From contig CM033726.1 of the NCBI GenBank assembly GCA_019671005.1, positions 7,323,213 to 7,387,212 on the forward strand: a DNA stretch of 64,000 nt, given 5' to 3'. Below the pieces are notes generated by a model, which worked only from the letters and a program-made list of their open reading frames with translations, made no database searches and had not been told where the DNA came from. Shown here piece by piece: positions 40,405 to 52,200 of the stretch. Every line of letters starts with the position of its first letter. Within the stretch, counting starts at the first letter, position 1. Both the position numbers and the translations under genes were made by a program. Source of the DNA: Hibiscus mutabilis. Lineage: Eukaryota > Streptophyta > Magnoliopsida > Malvales > Malvaceae.

Positions 40405-43400
40405 TGTAACACCCTAAAACTTTGTTAAACAGTATTAAGGTCATTTGGTACTAAGTTAGTAGCTTAAAAGCTAACTTAGTGACTAAAATGACAAAAATGG
40501 AAAAGTTAGAATTTATTTAATTAGGAGCTTTAGAAAAGGAATTTTTGAGGTTTAAAGGTGTCATGAGATAGAGGATAAGCAGATGAGAGTACATGCAAAA
40601 TTATGTTAAAATCTGATAAAATTGGAATAGGAATTGAAGGTTAAAGTTCAGTGACCAAAATGACAATTTTCAAAGGTTGGTTGCTAAATCATAAAGAAAG
40701 GAAAAGTTTAAATCCATAATAAAGGATTTTCTCAATAACTAATTTTAAATTCAGTCAATGAGTAAAATTTGATATAGGTCCCAAGAATGAAAATACAGTA
40801 TAAGATCGAATTTGGATCGAATAAAATTATTAAGTGTGCTCAGACCAGAGAAACACTAGGATGAGTGACCTTCGGGAATATCCCATAAAAGTGTTTCTGG
40901 TCGATATTTTGGACTCATTAAGAGTAGAGAATATTCATATGGATTTCTGATAAAGGATTTCTAAGAGAAATTTTACTCGATGAGGATTTTTTATAATTAT
41001 CAGAATAATAGACTGAGTTAGGAAAATTCAGTCTAAGTCCTTAGGAAAGGAAGTTTTTTATGAGATAATAGTATTAATTTTCTAAATATGGAAATATAAA
41101 TTTTTTTTAAATAAATATGATAGCTCGGTAATGGTAAAATTGCAGTAAAAGTGTTTTGTGAATATCGGGAAATTGGATCGAATTGAAATTTTAGAGGTTG
41201 TTCCATAAACCATGGAAAATCATAAAATAATATTTATGGAATTTAGAGATATGAGATTTTTGGATTAGATTTGATAGTTCGATTAATGGAAAATCGTATT
41301 AGGTGATTATCAGATATTTGGATCGAATAAAAAAATATAAAATAAAATTTTTATGATTTCTTTGGAAGTGGCCGGTTATGAAGGAACCAAATTGGTTCAA
41401 ATTTAATGGAGTGGCAATTTTAAAGAAGGATTGTAAATTAGGATGTAATTGGGGGACAGTTTAGTAAAATGGATTAAAATGAATTTAAAATTCATTTTAA
41501 TCAAACAAGTGGCAAAATAAGAGTAAAATGAAAAAAAGAGAGTTGTTCATCTATTTGCTTCAAAACGTGGGAGAGAGGAACAAAGGGTGGAGAAGAAAAC
41601 TCAATTTTCAAGTTTGATTTGGAAGGCTTTTAAGCAAGATTCAAGGTATGATCCTTTAGAATAATTTGTTCTACATTCAATTCTCTACATTTTGGTAGTA
41701 ATATTACATGGTGTTGTGAAGAACTACTTGAGTTATTGATGACAAAGAATTAGGGAATTGATGTGCTACGTTGAAGTTAGGACTTGAATTACATGAATTC
41801 AATGTTGTTTTGATGAAATTAAGCTTGGATTGTGTTTAATTTCATGATGAAGTTAAGAACCCTAACGCCAAAATTTGGGGATTTATTTAGGGAATTGAAA
41901 TTAAAGGATGTTTATGAAAGATTAAGGCTTGTACATGCTTGATTTAGTGATTGGATTGAAAAATTATGTTGAATTGCATTAGGTGAGCAAAACGAAAATT
42001 TAGTAAAGTTGGGGGCTGATCTGTTATGGCTGGAAATGATATGAACTTGGATTGAATTGATGAATAGCATGCTTAAATTTAAGAGTTGGGAGCTTGTATC
42101 TTTAAGTGACCATTTCGGCCAAGTAGGAAAAATTGAAGGACCAATTTGGATTTGGCTTAAATGAAAGGGAAAACTATGAGAAAAATATATTTTGAGTATA
42201 TTTCATTGAATTGAATATAGAAAGTTTCATTTTTGATGTTTGGATCAAAATAAAGTTCTTGAATGATAGAAGGACCAAAATGGCAAGCATAAAGAAGTTT
42301 AGGGATTTAATTATGATACTGAAAATTTATGAGTACTTAATTTAGATTATTGATTTAAGTACTTGAATTAAATAAATGGAGGAAATAGTAGCTTAATTAC
42401 TTAAAGGACTAATTATGCCAAGTATGAAAGTTTAGGGACCAATCTGGCAATGTAGTTCTTGATGGAGACTAAATTTGATTTTTGGATTAAATAAAGTCCT
42501 TGAAAAATTTAGACAGCCAAATTTGGCAAGTAGGAATAAACTGGGGATTTAAATGTTAATTTTTGGAAATGAAGAATATATGCTGGAAAATTTATTTAAG
42601 CATGTTAGAATGTTGCTTGGATGAAAAAATAAGATTAGAGAAGCCAAGTGGCCAATTCGGCCACATGGAAGAATCATGGGAAATGTTAGGAAAATTATTA
42701 TTATGAGATTTTATTAATCGAATATGCTGTATGAAGTTAGAATTAAAATTAAAATACATAGGGACCAATTCGGCAAGCTTCAAAGTTAAGGGACCGAATC
42801 TGAATTTTATGAAATTGGAGTGTATTTATGTAATTAATGATGTTGGAGATGTGAAAATGATGTTAGAATGCTAAACCGATGTTGAATCGAATTGGTGACC
42901 ATTTTGACAATTTGTCAAAAATCAAGAGACCAAATAGGAAAATGAATTATTGGATGGGGATTAAATCTGATTTTTTAGACAAAATAATAGAATTAAGGTA
43001 GTAACGTTGATTTGAGGACTAAATTGCAAAGTTAAGAAGTTTGAATCCTTACCTTTGCATTTTAGTGACTATTTTGGCAACGAAAGAAAATTAGAGAGGA
43101 TTATTTTGAATAACAATTTGATGAAGAAGATGATGAATTGGTGGTTTGAAGTAAGTAATGGTACTAAATTGACAAGTAGAAAAAATATAATAAGAAGAAG
43201 TTAGTATAAATTGGAAGTTAATTATGGAAAAATTTTATGTTAAATGATTAGATAGCTTGATCAAAATATTGTTAGAAATGAATCTAACAAATGTTTGTTT
43301 ATATTTATGTGGTTAATGAAATCAAATCCGAATCAAAGAAGATTCGAGGTACTATGAAGGAAATGATCGAGTAGAATTTAGTAAGGCATGCTAATAAATG

Positions 43401-44665
43401 GCCCAGGTGAGTGCATTTTTATTTATTTTATATATATGACATGAGAGAGGCTTGCAATAAGTCGATCTTAATATTAATGAAAATGTAAGCTGATCAAAGT
43501 TATGTAAATGACATGAAATATAAAATGGCATATGTGATTTTTGATATTGGGTATGAAATGCCTAATATCGACTATATGATTTATATTGATGCATAATACA
43601 GTAATGACAAGTACATATGAAAAATTATGATGAAACATGGGATGTGAATTGTCCGTTTACATGAATGATAAGGATTGGTTGATAATAAAATGAAATGCCC
43701 AAGTATTATGATATGAGAGTTCTTGGTATAGTTGGATATGTTTCATATTTTGTGATTACTACGGTGTCACATACACCTTGGGGACCCAAGCCCTTGGTGT
43801 TGCACCCTGGGGATCCAAACCCATAGTGCTAATGGCACTAACGAGGTGATTTAATGATAAGCAAAGAGCGTCCTCGAATATGTACTCATCTATCGTGTTC
43901 AAGTTATGCACTACGGTGTCACTTCCACCTTGGGGACCCAAGCCCTTGGTGTGCACCCTGGGGATCCAAGCCCGCATTGCTAATGGCATAGACGAGGTGC
44001 TTTTATGAGGAGCAAAAGGCGTCCTCGAGTACGTACTCATGTTCACGTTATGTTAGAGACTATGGTGTCTTATCAAGACGACTCATGTACCTTGATCTCA
44101 TATTATATACTTTGGGCTATCTATAAAGGATGGTTATATTGCAAATGATTACATGATGACTGATAAATATTGAGAACATGATATTTATACTTGTTTTATG
44201 ATATGATATAAGTTGTACTGGAATCACATGCCATTTTGCAGGAAATGTATAGCACTGTTAAATGACAGGGGAATGACTTTGATAAGTTTATTTTATGTTA
44301 TTTCTATACATGAAAAATACTTTACTTCAATTTATAGTTGCCTCACTAAGTAAATACTTAGCGTGTGCTGTTTCACATGTAGGTTATTGGAAACTTACCG
44401 GAAGATGAGTCAAGCATGTTGATCAAGCTGCAATCTGCCAAACATCAGTAAGACATTCTAAATTATGATATTCTCTAGTGGGCATGTATCAATTTATTCG
44501 TTGGTTGTTTTAAAGGTATAAGTTTGACTAATAGTCAAATAAATATGAAGTATTCGTGTAGTTTGAAAAAGAAAAGAAAAAAATTCGAGTATGAAATTTT
44601 ATGAGAAAATGTAGTGACATCCTTAATGTGTATTCGTACTACGATTATACGTTAAGGGTGTTACA
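40405..44665 (+). mobile_element. Solo LTR Y (4261 bp)
   Basis: Starts TGTAACACCC and ends GGGTGTTACA, a ten-base terminal inverted repeat, with a 5-bp target duplication (one mismatch). Deleting it restores the D LTR as seen at 33590-33610. No retrotransposon domain is present. The ends differ from family X/C, so it is a separate chromovirus-like family. Orientation is uncertain because the termini are inverted copies; plus is assumed. Confidence 0.85.
43759..44075 (+). repeat. Tandem repeat of about 150 bp in solo LTR Y
   Basis: Unit 1 at 43759-43910 and unit 2 at 43911-44059 share CTACGGTGTCAC, ACCTTGGGGACCCAAGCCCT, CACCCTGGGGATCCAA and GCGTCCTCGA. A third partial unit starts at 44060 (CTATGGTGTC). 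The unit also contains an internal pair (GGGGACCCAAGCCC/GGGGATCCAA(A/G)CCC). Confidence 0.88.
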
Positions 44666-44670
44666 GTATT
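44666..44670 (+). repeat. Target site duplication of solo LTR Y, right copy (GTATT)
   Basis: See 40400-40404. Confidence 0.75.
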
Positions 44671-45208
44671 TATTTACTTTTTCATATGTACACATGTTTT
44701 TATTTTATTTAATATTTTTCACCCTTTGTATATTCATCGTATTTTAATTTATTTATAACTCCTCAATGTAGTGTAAGCCTTTTATCCCGGTATTCTAGTG
44801 GGAGTGTCATCCCGGTCTCCGGGTGTCATCTCCTTTGGTACCGTGGATCGAGGCAAATTATTAATGTACGAAACTTATTTTTTTGAATTAATTATTAAAT
44901 TAAACCGACTTTTTATTTTTCCTTTATAAATACGATACGAATTTATTTGGTATCAATTTTTGGGCGTAGCGGGGGTGCTAACCCTTCCCCGTGCGTAATC
45001 AACTCGCGAACCCAATTAAAATCTTTGGTTTTGTTTTTGGTATCTAATCGACCTAATCCAAGTCACCGGTGGCGACTCCATTTTTAAATATACAAGTTTT
45101 TAAAGAATATCCCTTTTTTAAATATTTTTTAATAAAAGTGGGAATACCCCGATCGATTTATAATTTTTCGTAGCGACAACGCCTTCGACTCCAAAAATAG
45201 TCGCTACA

Positions 45209-45511
45209 TATCCATAATGAGTTTGATCGCTCGGGCCTTGTCAGATTGAATCTGAAGCTGCTGGAAACCATAAGCCCAAGCGATCTGCATTCCAGTGTAT
45301 AGTCCCCACAATTTGATTTGTAAAACATTCGATACCCTAATGATTTTGGTGAATTCGACAATCCAGTTACCACTCGAATCTCGGATTACTCCTCCGATCG
45401 AGCCTAGTTCGGTCGAAGGCACAATGGCAGCATCAGTATTTAAACATACCCATCCATCTTGAGGGCATTGCCATTGAAGCAAATGTGGGATGCGTGTGGA
45501 TGAGTGATCAT
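45209..45511 (-). pseudogene. LINE-1 RNase H fragment (ORF2 C-terminus)
   Basis: Minus-strand reading GWVCLNTDAAIVPSTELGSI then GGVIRDSSGNWIVEF, the start of the plant RNase H-like domain found at the end of L1-type ORF2. It continues the LINE seen at 49214-53902; the gap is element F. It is cut at 45209 by element D, so the rest of the domain and the LINE tail are lost from the window. Confidence 0.85.
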
Positions 45512-46088
45512 TGTCACGTGGCTAGAGTTCCAACCAGCCCACCGTGCGGCCTTAGGCGATGTGACTCGAGACAAACGCCTAAGTAAGCCTTTTCAACCCT
45601 CTCGGAAGATCAAACTTCCCAAGCATCGACAAACGCAAAGCGTTCTACGCGGAATCAGATCAAAAGAGATGAGCGAAGAAGAACTTCGAAAGAACGCTCA
45701 AGAACAAAGAAAAGAACACTCAGAGGATTTAGAGTAAATGCCTTTATTCCTTGGAAACTTGGATACATCAAATGAGGAGGGGAAGGCCTCTATTTATAGT
45801 TGAGTTCCCCCTAATCCGATGGTCTATACAAATTTACATCGACGGTCGAGATTGATCTTATCTAATCAAATCTCAATTTCAAATATCTAATTATCACAAA
45901 CATTATCTACATATTATATTTCAAATAAATAGATGATGCTTTGACCGAATTACCCTCCTGAATCCTCCACGGATCGGGCTAGGTCTGGTGGTCTCTTTGG
46001 GCCCAAGATCTCTATCTGAACCTCTTGGGAACCCTGGTGTGCACCCCGTGGTGCCAATGACTCGGGCCTCGGCTGACGGCCCGTGACA
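45512..46088 (-). mobile_element. Element F 3' LTR
   Basis: Terminal inverted TGTCACG/CGTGACA. 577 bp, near-identical to 48625-49209. On the minus strand a TATA-like TATAAATAGAGGC lies at 45786-45798. Confidence 0.9.
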
Positions 46089-46590
46089 ATCTCCGCCACC
46101 AAACTTGGCGACGCCCTCGTCGTGCCTCTCGAACAAAGTTGAGATCGATCCTGGAGTTTCCTTCCGCGTGCCTTGACTTGCTCCCAACTCAGAATCTGGC
46201 TTGATTGTCCCCCCATAAGGATCGCTCTCCCCATAAAGAGCACCGGACTCTGATTCGGATGTCCCCCGATAAGGACTGCTCGCCTTGGCTCGCACCGCCA
46301 TGCAAAATTTCCCGTCCCAAGTACATCTTGATTGTAGGAACTCTTTCCTACCAGTTCTGACTTGCCCCGATCTGGACTCTCCCGATCCTTGTGCACAAAC
46401 TTGGATGCCTTCACGTTGAACACCGAACGAACCTTCGGAACTCTGAACGGTTGCTTCTGCCCGCACCAAGTCTTGGCAACTCCATCTGATGGGTTAGGTT
46501 TTCTGCGCCCTACACCCAACAAATCTGGCAAATCAAACTATAAAACATTATCACCGTGCTCAAGACGTACCTCACTCCTTTTCCCGGCAT
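46089..46590 (-). other. Element F region between protease and 3' LTR
   Basis: No RT or integrase similarity on either strand. Open frames of 182-193 codons exist on the minus strand (45921-46531), overlapping each other and running into the LTR, so they look accidental. On the minus strand a purine-rich TTTGGTGGCGGAGAT just before the 3' LTR is the likely polypurine tract. Confidence 0.65.
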
Positions 46591-46595
46591 TTACT

Positions 46596-47198
46596 CTACA
46601 TATCAATCCTTCGTCCCTGAAGTTTGATGCCCCATTGCTCCTCGGCAATGCAAATCCCATCGACACTTCTCTCCCATTGAAGTTCGATGCCTCGGCCACC
46701 TCGCTCATGGATGGCTCCTCGACGGCCTTCATGCCAACTGCCTCGGGCAACTCTCGCCCATCCAAGGTAGTGTCCCCAATCAAGCGCCTCCAACTCGATG
46801 CCTCCTTGGCTTGGAGCATCTTCGACAAGCTGAATGGCTGTCAGCTTCTTGGTTCCTCGCCCGTTGTCTCGGCACACAGGCACAACGCACCGTTTTCTCG
46901 GATCCAAGATGCACACGACGTTGGCATACGGAATGATGAGAGCTTCAATACAGTCAAGGAAGTTTAGTCCCAAAATAAAATCAAAGTCATCTAGCTCGAT
47001 TACCTCAAAATTCTCCTTGGCCTTCCAATCCCCAATCTGCAACTCAATCTTCCGCACTGTTCCCACAACTGGAACTTCTCTTGAATTCACCGCCTTGATC
47101 TTACCGGTTGAGTCCACAACTTTAAGACCAAGCTTTTCGGCAGCCTTCCTGGACATGAACAGATCGCTTTCCCCGGTGTCCACCAAAGCACTCCTCGA
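46596..47198 (-). pseudogene. Element F protease (retropepsin) domain
   Basis: Active site ALVDTGESDLFMS (D-T-G intact, about 47165-47190), later FDFILGLNFLDCIEALI, the conserved I-L-G motif. The segment NVVCILDPRKRCVVPV follows. It is separated from gag by one TGA codon at about 47196-47198 in the same frame, so gag and protease were one polyprotein. The stretch after about 46800 has no known domain. Confidence 0.88.
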
Positions 47199-48561
47199 TC
47201 ATCCCGCCACGTTGATGTCGACAAACATCAACCCATTCTGCTTCTGGCCCTTCCTCGCCTTGACAGAATCTAATATCATCGAGCCAAGCTTCGTAGCCTC
47301 GTCACTCTCGGGCTCATCCTCCTTGGACTTCTTGACTCGATCAGGGCATTCTCGCGCTAAATACTGCCCCCTACATCGGTAACACTTTCGATGTACTTTT
47401 CCCCCCCTCGGCTTCCCTCCTTTGATGCTAGCAATTGCACCAACTCTACCAGGTTCTCCATCTGACTCATCGTCCTCATGGACAATGGCATCGAGGCGGC
47501 TCCTCTTTTTGGGACAATCTTTCACTACGTGTGGACCATCACAATGGTAGTACTTTATGGATCCTCGATCCTTCCGATCATCTGGTTTCGCGTACCGGTT
47601 TGGCTTGGTAGATGGCCTCTCCTTGCCATCATCACTGCTATCTCCGGACACGTCCTCGTCTCTCCCACCAATACCCTTGCCATGGGGCTTGGAAGACTTG
47701 GACTTCATGGACTTGTAAGCACTATAATCGGTCAAGGACTCCGCAATGGCTAGGGCTTTGGAAAGTTCCTGCACATCCCTCCGTTCTAACTCGGTCCTGG
47801 CCCATGGCTTCAATCCATCCATAAACGTGAAAAGCGCATCCTTCTCACAAGCCGAGGATAAGGAGTTGTAGCTCACTAAACTCCTGGATGTAATCCGCAA
47901 TGGATCCATCGTGTCGAAGCCTCCTAAACTTAGTCCTGGCTTCTTTCTCCGTGTTACTCGGGCAAAACTGCTGCTTGAACTCTGCTTGGAACTCCTCCCA
48001 TGTTCCAACGCCCGTGCCCCCACTATTCTCATCAAGGCACCTACGTCGCCACCATAACAAAGCAACGTCAGTCAAGTAAACAACAGCAGTATTTACCTTC
48101 TCGGCATCGTCTGTGATGCTCATTGCCCGGAAGTACCGCTCCATGCACCAAATGAAGTTCTCAACATCTTTCGTTGACCTGTTCCCCTTGAACTCTCTTG
48201 GCTTCGGAATGTCCTTCATTGGTCTAGGTTTCGTCGTGGTTAACACACTGTTCCGCATGGCAGCCTGATAAACCATCACTTCCGCCTTCAGATCCACCAT
48301 TTCAACCCTCAATGCCTCCAACATGGCTTCGAGAGCATCTATCTTTCCCTCTGACTGATCACCATGGTCATCCAACTCCTCGAGCCGTGTATCCACCACG
48401 TCGAGTCGCTACACAGAATCCTTCATAGATCCCTCAAGCCTGGTGACCCTCTCCTCGAGTGCCGACAACTTGTCCCTCGAGTTTGCTCGACTTCCTTTGT
48501 CCGCCTGGGTCTCCACACCCTTCTGCCTCGCTGCAGCATTCTCTCCCTTCTTTGGTGCCAT
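47199..48561 (-). pseudogene. Element F gag with two zinc knuckles
   Basis: Start at 48561 (MAPKKGENAAARQKG). A coiled coil follows (LSALEERVTRLEGSMKDSV, then after a TAG near 48412 LEELDDHGDQSEGKIDALEA). The capsid core is FIWCMERYFRAMSITDDAEK, then ALLWWRRRC, WEEFQAEFKQQFCPSNTEKE and YIQEFSEL. A one-base frameshift near 47860 separates it from FMDGLKPWARTELERRDVQE. Zinc knuckles: C-DGPHVVKD-C (first Cys replaced by Tyr) and C-YR-C-RGQYLARE-C. Only one stop and one frameshift: fairly young. Confidence 0.88.
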
Positions 48562-48611
48562 CTCTACTCGATGCTTCGTGCCTCGAACTAGCTCACGTCG
48601 CTCGAACAAGG

Positions 48612-48624
48612 CTCTAATACCAAC
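48612..48624 (-). promoter_or_regulatory. Primer binding site of element F (tRNA-iMet type)
   Basis: On the minus strand, directly after the 5' LTR, TTGGTATTAGAGC, which matches the initiator tRNA-Met complement TGGTATCAGAGC except for one C-to-T change. Confidence 0.82.
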
Positions 48625-49209
48625 TGTCACGTGGCTAGAGTTCCAACCAGCCCACCGTGCAGCCTTAGGCGATGTGACTCGAGACAAACGCCTAAGTAAG
48701 CCTTTTCAACCCTCTCGGAAGATCAAACTTCCCAAGCACCGACAAACGGAAAGCGTTCTACGCGGAATCGGATCAAAAGAGATGAGCGAAGAATAACTTC
48801 AAAAGAACGCTCAAGAACAAAGAAAAGAACACAAGAACACTCAGAGGATTTAGAGTAAATGCCTTTATTCCTTGGAAACTTGGATACCTCAAATGAGGAG
48901 GGGAAGGCCTCTATTTATAGTTGAGTTCCCCCTAATCCGACGGTCTATACAAATTTACATCGACGGTCGAGATTGATCTTATCTAATCAAATCTCAATTT
49001 CAAATCTCTAATTATCACAAACATTGTCTACATATTATATTTCAAATAAATAGATGATGCTTTGACCGAATTACCCTCCTGAATCCTCCACGGATCGGGC
49101 TAGGTCTGGTGGTCTCTTTGGGCCCAAGATCTCTATCTGAACCTCTTGGGAACCCTGGTGTGCACCCCGTGGTGCCAATGACTCGGGCCTCGGCTGACGG
49201 CCCGTGACA
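48625..49209 (-). mobile_element. Element F 5' LTR
   Basis: 585 bp, starts and ends as the 3' LTR. A few differences include a short CACAAGAA insertion near 48829. On the minus strand the TATA-like TATAAATAGAGGC lies at 48907-48919. Confidence 0.9.
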
Positions 49210-49213
49210 TCAT

Positions 49214-50390
49214 GGTCTGGTCGTTGATCATGGAAATGTGATGCCCAAGTCAAGCTTTGCTGCAAAACAATGTCCATGGAAGAGCAACTCCCATTAAAAA
49301 CATAATCATCCCTATGCTTCCAAATGTTTCAGGTTACTGCAGCAAAGAAGATGTGTCAAGGTATAACAGGAGCGGGAGAGTTGGATGAGATATTCATATG
49401 CAACCAGGGAATGTGATCATGCCCAAAAAAATAGATACAGCAGATGCAGGAAGAACACTGAGCCATAGATGGCGCATCGAAGGACAGTCACGTAGAAGGT
49501 GGAGAATAAATTCGCTTTGGCCCCTACACAATGGACACGATAGGTCATCCGCAAAGGATCGTTTAACACGTTCTTGATTCGTCATGAGCTTCTGTTTGGT
49601 AGCAAGCCACAGGAAAAGTCTGATGTTCTGTAGAACCGATAATTTCCAAACTAATTTCCATATGTTGTGCTTAGGATCCCAGGAAGTAGAGTAGAGATTC
49701 TCATAGGCAGAGCTTACAATAAAAAGATGGGAGGTAGACCAACGCCAAGAACATGCATCATGGGTGGAGAAGCTCGCCAGTGGTTTAATACTCAAAATGT
49801 ATGGAATAGTTTCTGGAATAAGCAACAAAGAAAGAAAATATAGGTTCCATTGTCCCTTTTCATCAACCAAATCCGCAACCAGCATATCCGTATCAACTAA
49901 ATTAGGGTCCAGGGCATATTGTCGAAGAGAGCCTAAGGTTGTAACCCACACATCATCCCAGAAGCTGGTGTGCTGACCATCACCAATTACCCAAAGAAAG
50001 CTGCCACACAAACTCTCTCAGGAATGTGCAATTTTTCTCCACAGTGGTGAGCAATTTGGATGACTGATTGTGGTCGGGCATAGCTCAAAAATTCTATACT
50101 TCTGTCGGAGAATTTTCAACCAAAAGTCATACGATTTAATTGCAAGAGCATACCCAAGCTTTATTATGAAAGCAATATTGTGATCATTCAAGGGGCGAAG
50201 GCCGAGGCCCCCTCTATCCATCGGTTGACATAATGTATCTCAATTAACAAGTGATGGTTTGGCATTGTTTGAGGAGGATCCCCATATAAATTGGATTATG
50301 GTACACTCAGTCTCATGGTAAACACTCTTCGGGAGCTGGACGGATTGTATTAGGTAGATCAGAATAGCCGAAATCACACACTTAGCTAAA
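49214..50390 (-). pseudogene. LINE-1 ORF2, C-terminal zinc-binding reverse transcriptase region
   Basis: Carries the plant LINE C-terminal segment: MDRGGLGLRPLNDHNIAFII (50160-50220), SFLWVIGDGQHTSFWDDVWV, then the zinc-binding domain with NIWKLVWKLSVLQNIRLFLW, LSCPLCRGQSEFILHLLRDC and MRHLW (49470-49660). The C-P-L-C and H...C pattern is intact. A stop separates it from the RT part. The reading frame ends near 49394, before the break made by element F. Confidence 0.88.
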
Positions 50391-51300
50391 GTTACTCGAC
50401 CTCAAGGGAGAGCATTGAGGCTACCCACCCCGATAACTTGTTACGGATATTATCAAGGATGAAATCAAAGACCGAACTTTGTATTTGCTTATGCAAAACT
50501 GGGGCGCCAAGGTACTTATCCAATGAATCAACAACTTGAAACCCCAACATTGCACCAATTTGGTCAAATAAAATAGAATCGGTGCATGGAGAGAAATAAA
50601 TGTGGGCTTTCCTCTTGCTAACTGAATGACCAGAATGCCGACCAAATTCTAAGAGTAAGAATTCAATGAGATACACTTAAGAGATATTCGCATGACCATA
50701 GAGAATTAGATCGTCAGCAAAGAACAAGTGTGACAAAGGAAGTCCTTGCCGAGCAACATAAAAAGGAGTCCATTCCCCGAATTCAACTGTATTTGAAATA
50801 AGATTCCCAAGTCTTTCAAGTGTTTCTATTAATCTAATGTCTGCAACACTTATTAGGCCATATCTGCAAGAGTATCCCATATTTCTATGTCCAAAGGCAC
50901 TCGGTCTAAAGCAGACATTAGATTAATAGAAACACTTGAGAACCAGCCAGTGAGAGGAAAAAGGCTAAAAAGAGTTGCAGATGTAGCAAATAAACCTTGG
51001 AAATAATCAATTGTAGCTGATTCGAGAAGGACATCCTCATTACACCATTCGGAGCCGTTAATTTTAAGTGCTGAGACTCTATTACATCTTCGGCGTTGTA
51101 TGGCAAACTTGTCAAAGTAATGCGTGTTTCGGTCTCCTTGTGTAATCAAAAGAGCTCGAGATTTTTGACACCATAAGAGCACTTCTGGATCAAGGAGTGA
51201 TTCCAGTTCGAGAGTGAGCTCCGATTCAAGATTATTGAGATACTGAGACTGGTGCCGATGGGTAGCTTTTTGAATTCCTCTCAATCGAGCCATAATAATT
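50391..51300 (-). pseudogene. LINE-1 ORF2 reverse transcriptase region (broken, core deleted)
   Basis: N-terminal part 51293-50920 has LLITQGDRNTHYFDKFAIQR and FQGLFATSA, typical of plant LINE RT just upstream of the core. The catalytic FADDLILYG box lies at about 50685-50715. Between them the palm region with conserved LINE motifs is largely missing: 50853-50950 jumps from the start of the linker to the YGLISVADIRLIETLERLGN region. An ISLHAPILFYLTKL-type stretch follows the box. Not functional. Confidence 0.82.
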
Positions 51301-51389
51301 TTCTTTTTGTTTCAATATAACAAAAGACCTAGGAGTTCTAAGTATCCGCAGCCTGAGTAAATGTGGCAATAGTCTTAGAGAGAGATGCT

Positions 51390-52167
51390 GATGGTTACCG
51401 GTTATCTTGGACTATTCGAGAGAAATAATCATGCGATAACCAACCAGTGAAATATTTAAACTGCCGGACGGAAGGCCTAGGACCACGATTACCAATATGG
51501 AGAAAAAGGGGCCGGTGATCAAATCGCATACGATGAAGATGATAAACAAGAGTCTCCGGATAAGCTTTATCCCACTTACTATTGTAGTCGAGGCATACGT
51601 GAGCATCACTACGTGACCACGTGAATTGAGGCCCCTGAAAACCCATATCACGGAGGCCATAATCAAAAATAAAATTATGAAAATCCCTGTTCGACTTCAT
51701 AATAGAAGAGCACCCCTCACGATCATCATAGCTGAGAGTTGTATTAAAATCACCAAGGATGATCCACGGCTCAAAAATTGAAGATGCCAGATGTCACAAA
51801 TGAGGCTACAGATTTCTGCGCTTAGTAGCATTAGGGCTAGCGTAAACAATAGTAGCTAGAAAAGATTGATTATGTATAGGCATGTGATACGAAAATGAGC
51901 AAACTGAAAATGATTTAGGAGGACTTCAACCTGGATAGTCTCATACCAACACAACCAGATTCTTCCCGAAAATCCTACGGCATCAATGCGATGGGAGAAT
52001 GATAAACCCACCTTTGCAAAGACAGCTTCTGCTTGGGCTCCACTGATTGTTGGCTCGACTAAACTAACCATGTCCGGCTTATACTCTCGTAAATATTTTT
52101 TGGCGGCACTAATAAATTTAGGTTTGCCACAACCCTGAACATTCTAGCAAAAGAACTTAAAATCCAT
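51390..52167 (-). pseudogene. LINE-1 ORF2 endonuclease domain (broken)
   Basis: Starts at the ATG near 52167 with MDFKFFC and, after a stop, NVQGCGKPKF, the usual opening of a plant L1 AP-type endonuclease. Then MVSLVEPTISGAQAEAVFAK, SHRIDAVGFSGRIWLCW, a region near 51740-51700 with the conserved DDRE-like part, YGLRDMGFQGPQFTWSR and MRFDHRPLFLHIG (51530-51500), the D-H-R-P motif. Stops and frameshifts interrupt it. Confidence 0.85.
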
Positions 52168-52200
52168 AAAATAATTTGAAAGCAAGAGAGTCGTACCCGA

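Larger units (their letters stand above)
39180..45208 (+). mobile_element. Element D 3' LTR, interrupted by solo LTR Y
   Basis: From 39308 it matches the D 5' LTR at 32459 onward. The part 39180-39307 is the segment missing from the truncated 5' copy; its start is approximate. It resumes after solo LTR Y at 44671 and ends GTCGCTACA at 45208, adjoining LINE-1. Confidence 0.82.
45512..49209 (-). mobile_element. Element F, short LTR element with gag and protease only
   Basis: 3698 bp with LTRs at 45512-46088 and 48625-49209, a TCAT duplication at both ends (45508-45511, 49210-49213; ATCAT if the terminal A is shared), and an iMet-like primer site on the minus strand. Genes read on the minus strand: gag with two zinc knuckles, then retropepsin. 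Between protease and the 3' LTR there are only about 500 bases and no RT, RNase H or integrase motif, so it depends on another element for movement. It is inserted in LINE-1. Confidence 0.88.

Noticed and set aside
45921..46531. Two overlapping 182-193-codon frames on the minus strand in element F
   Set aside because: They overlap in different frames, run into the LTR and show no domain. Their length reflects the GC-rich, stop-poor composition.
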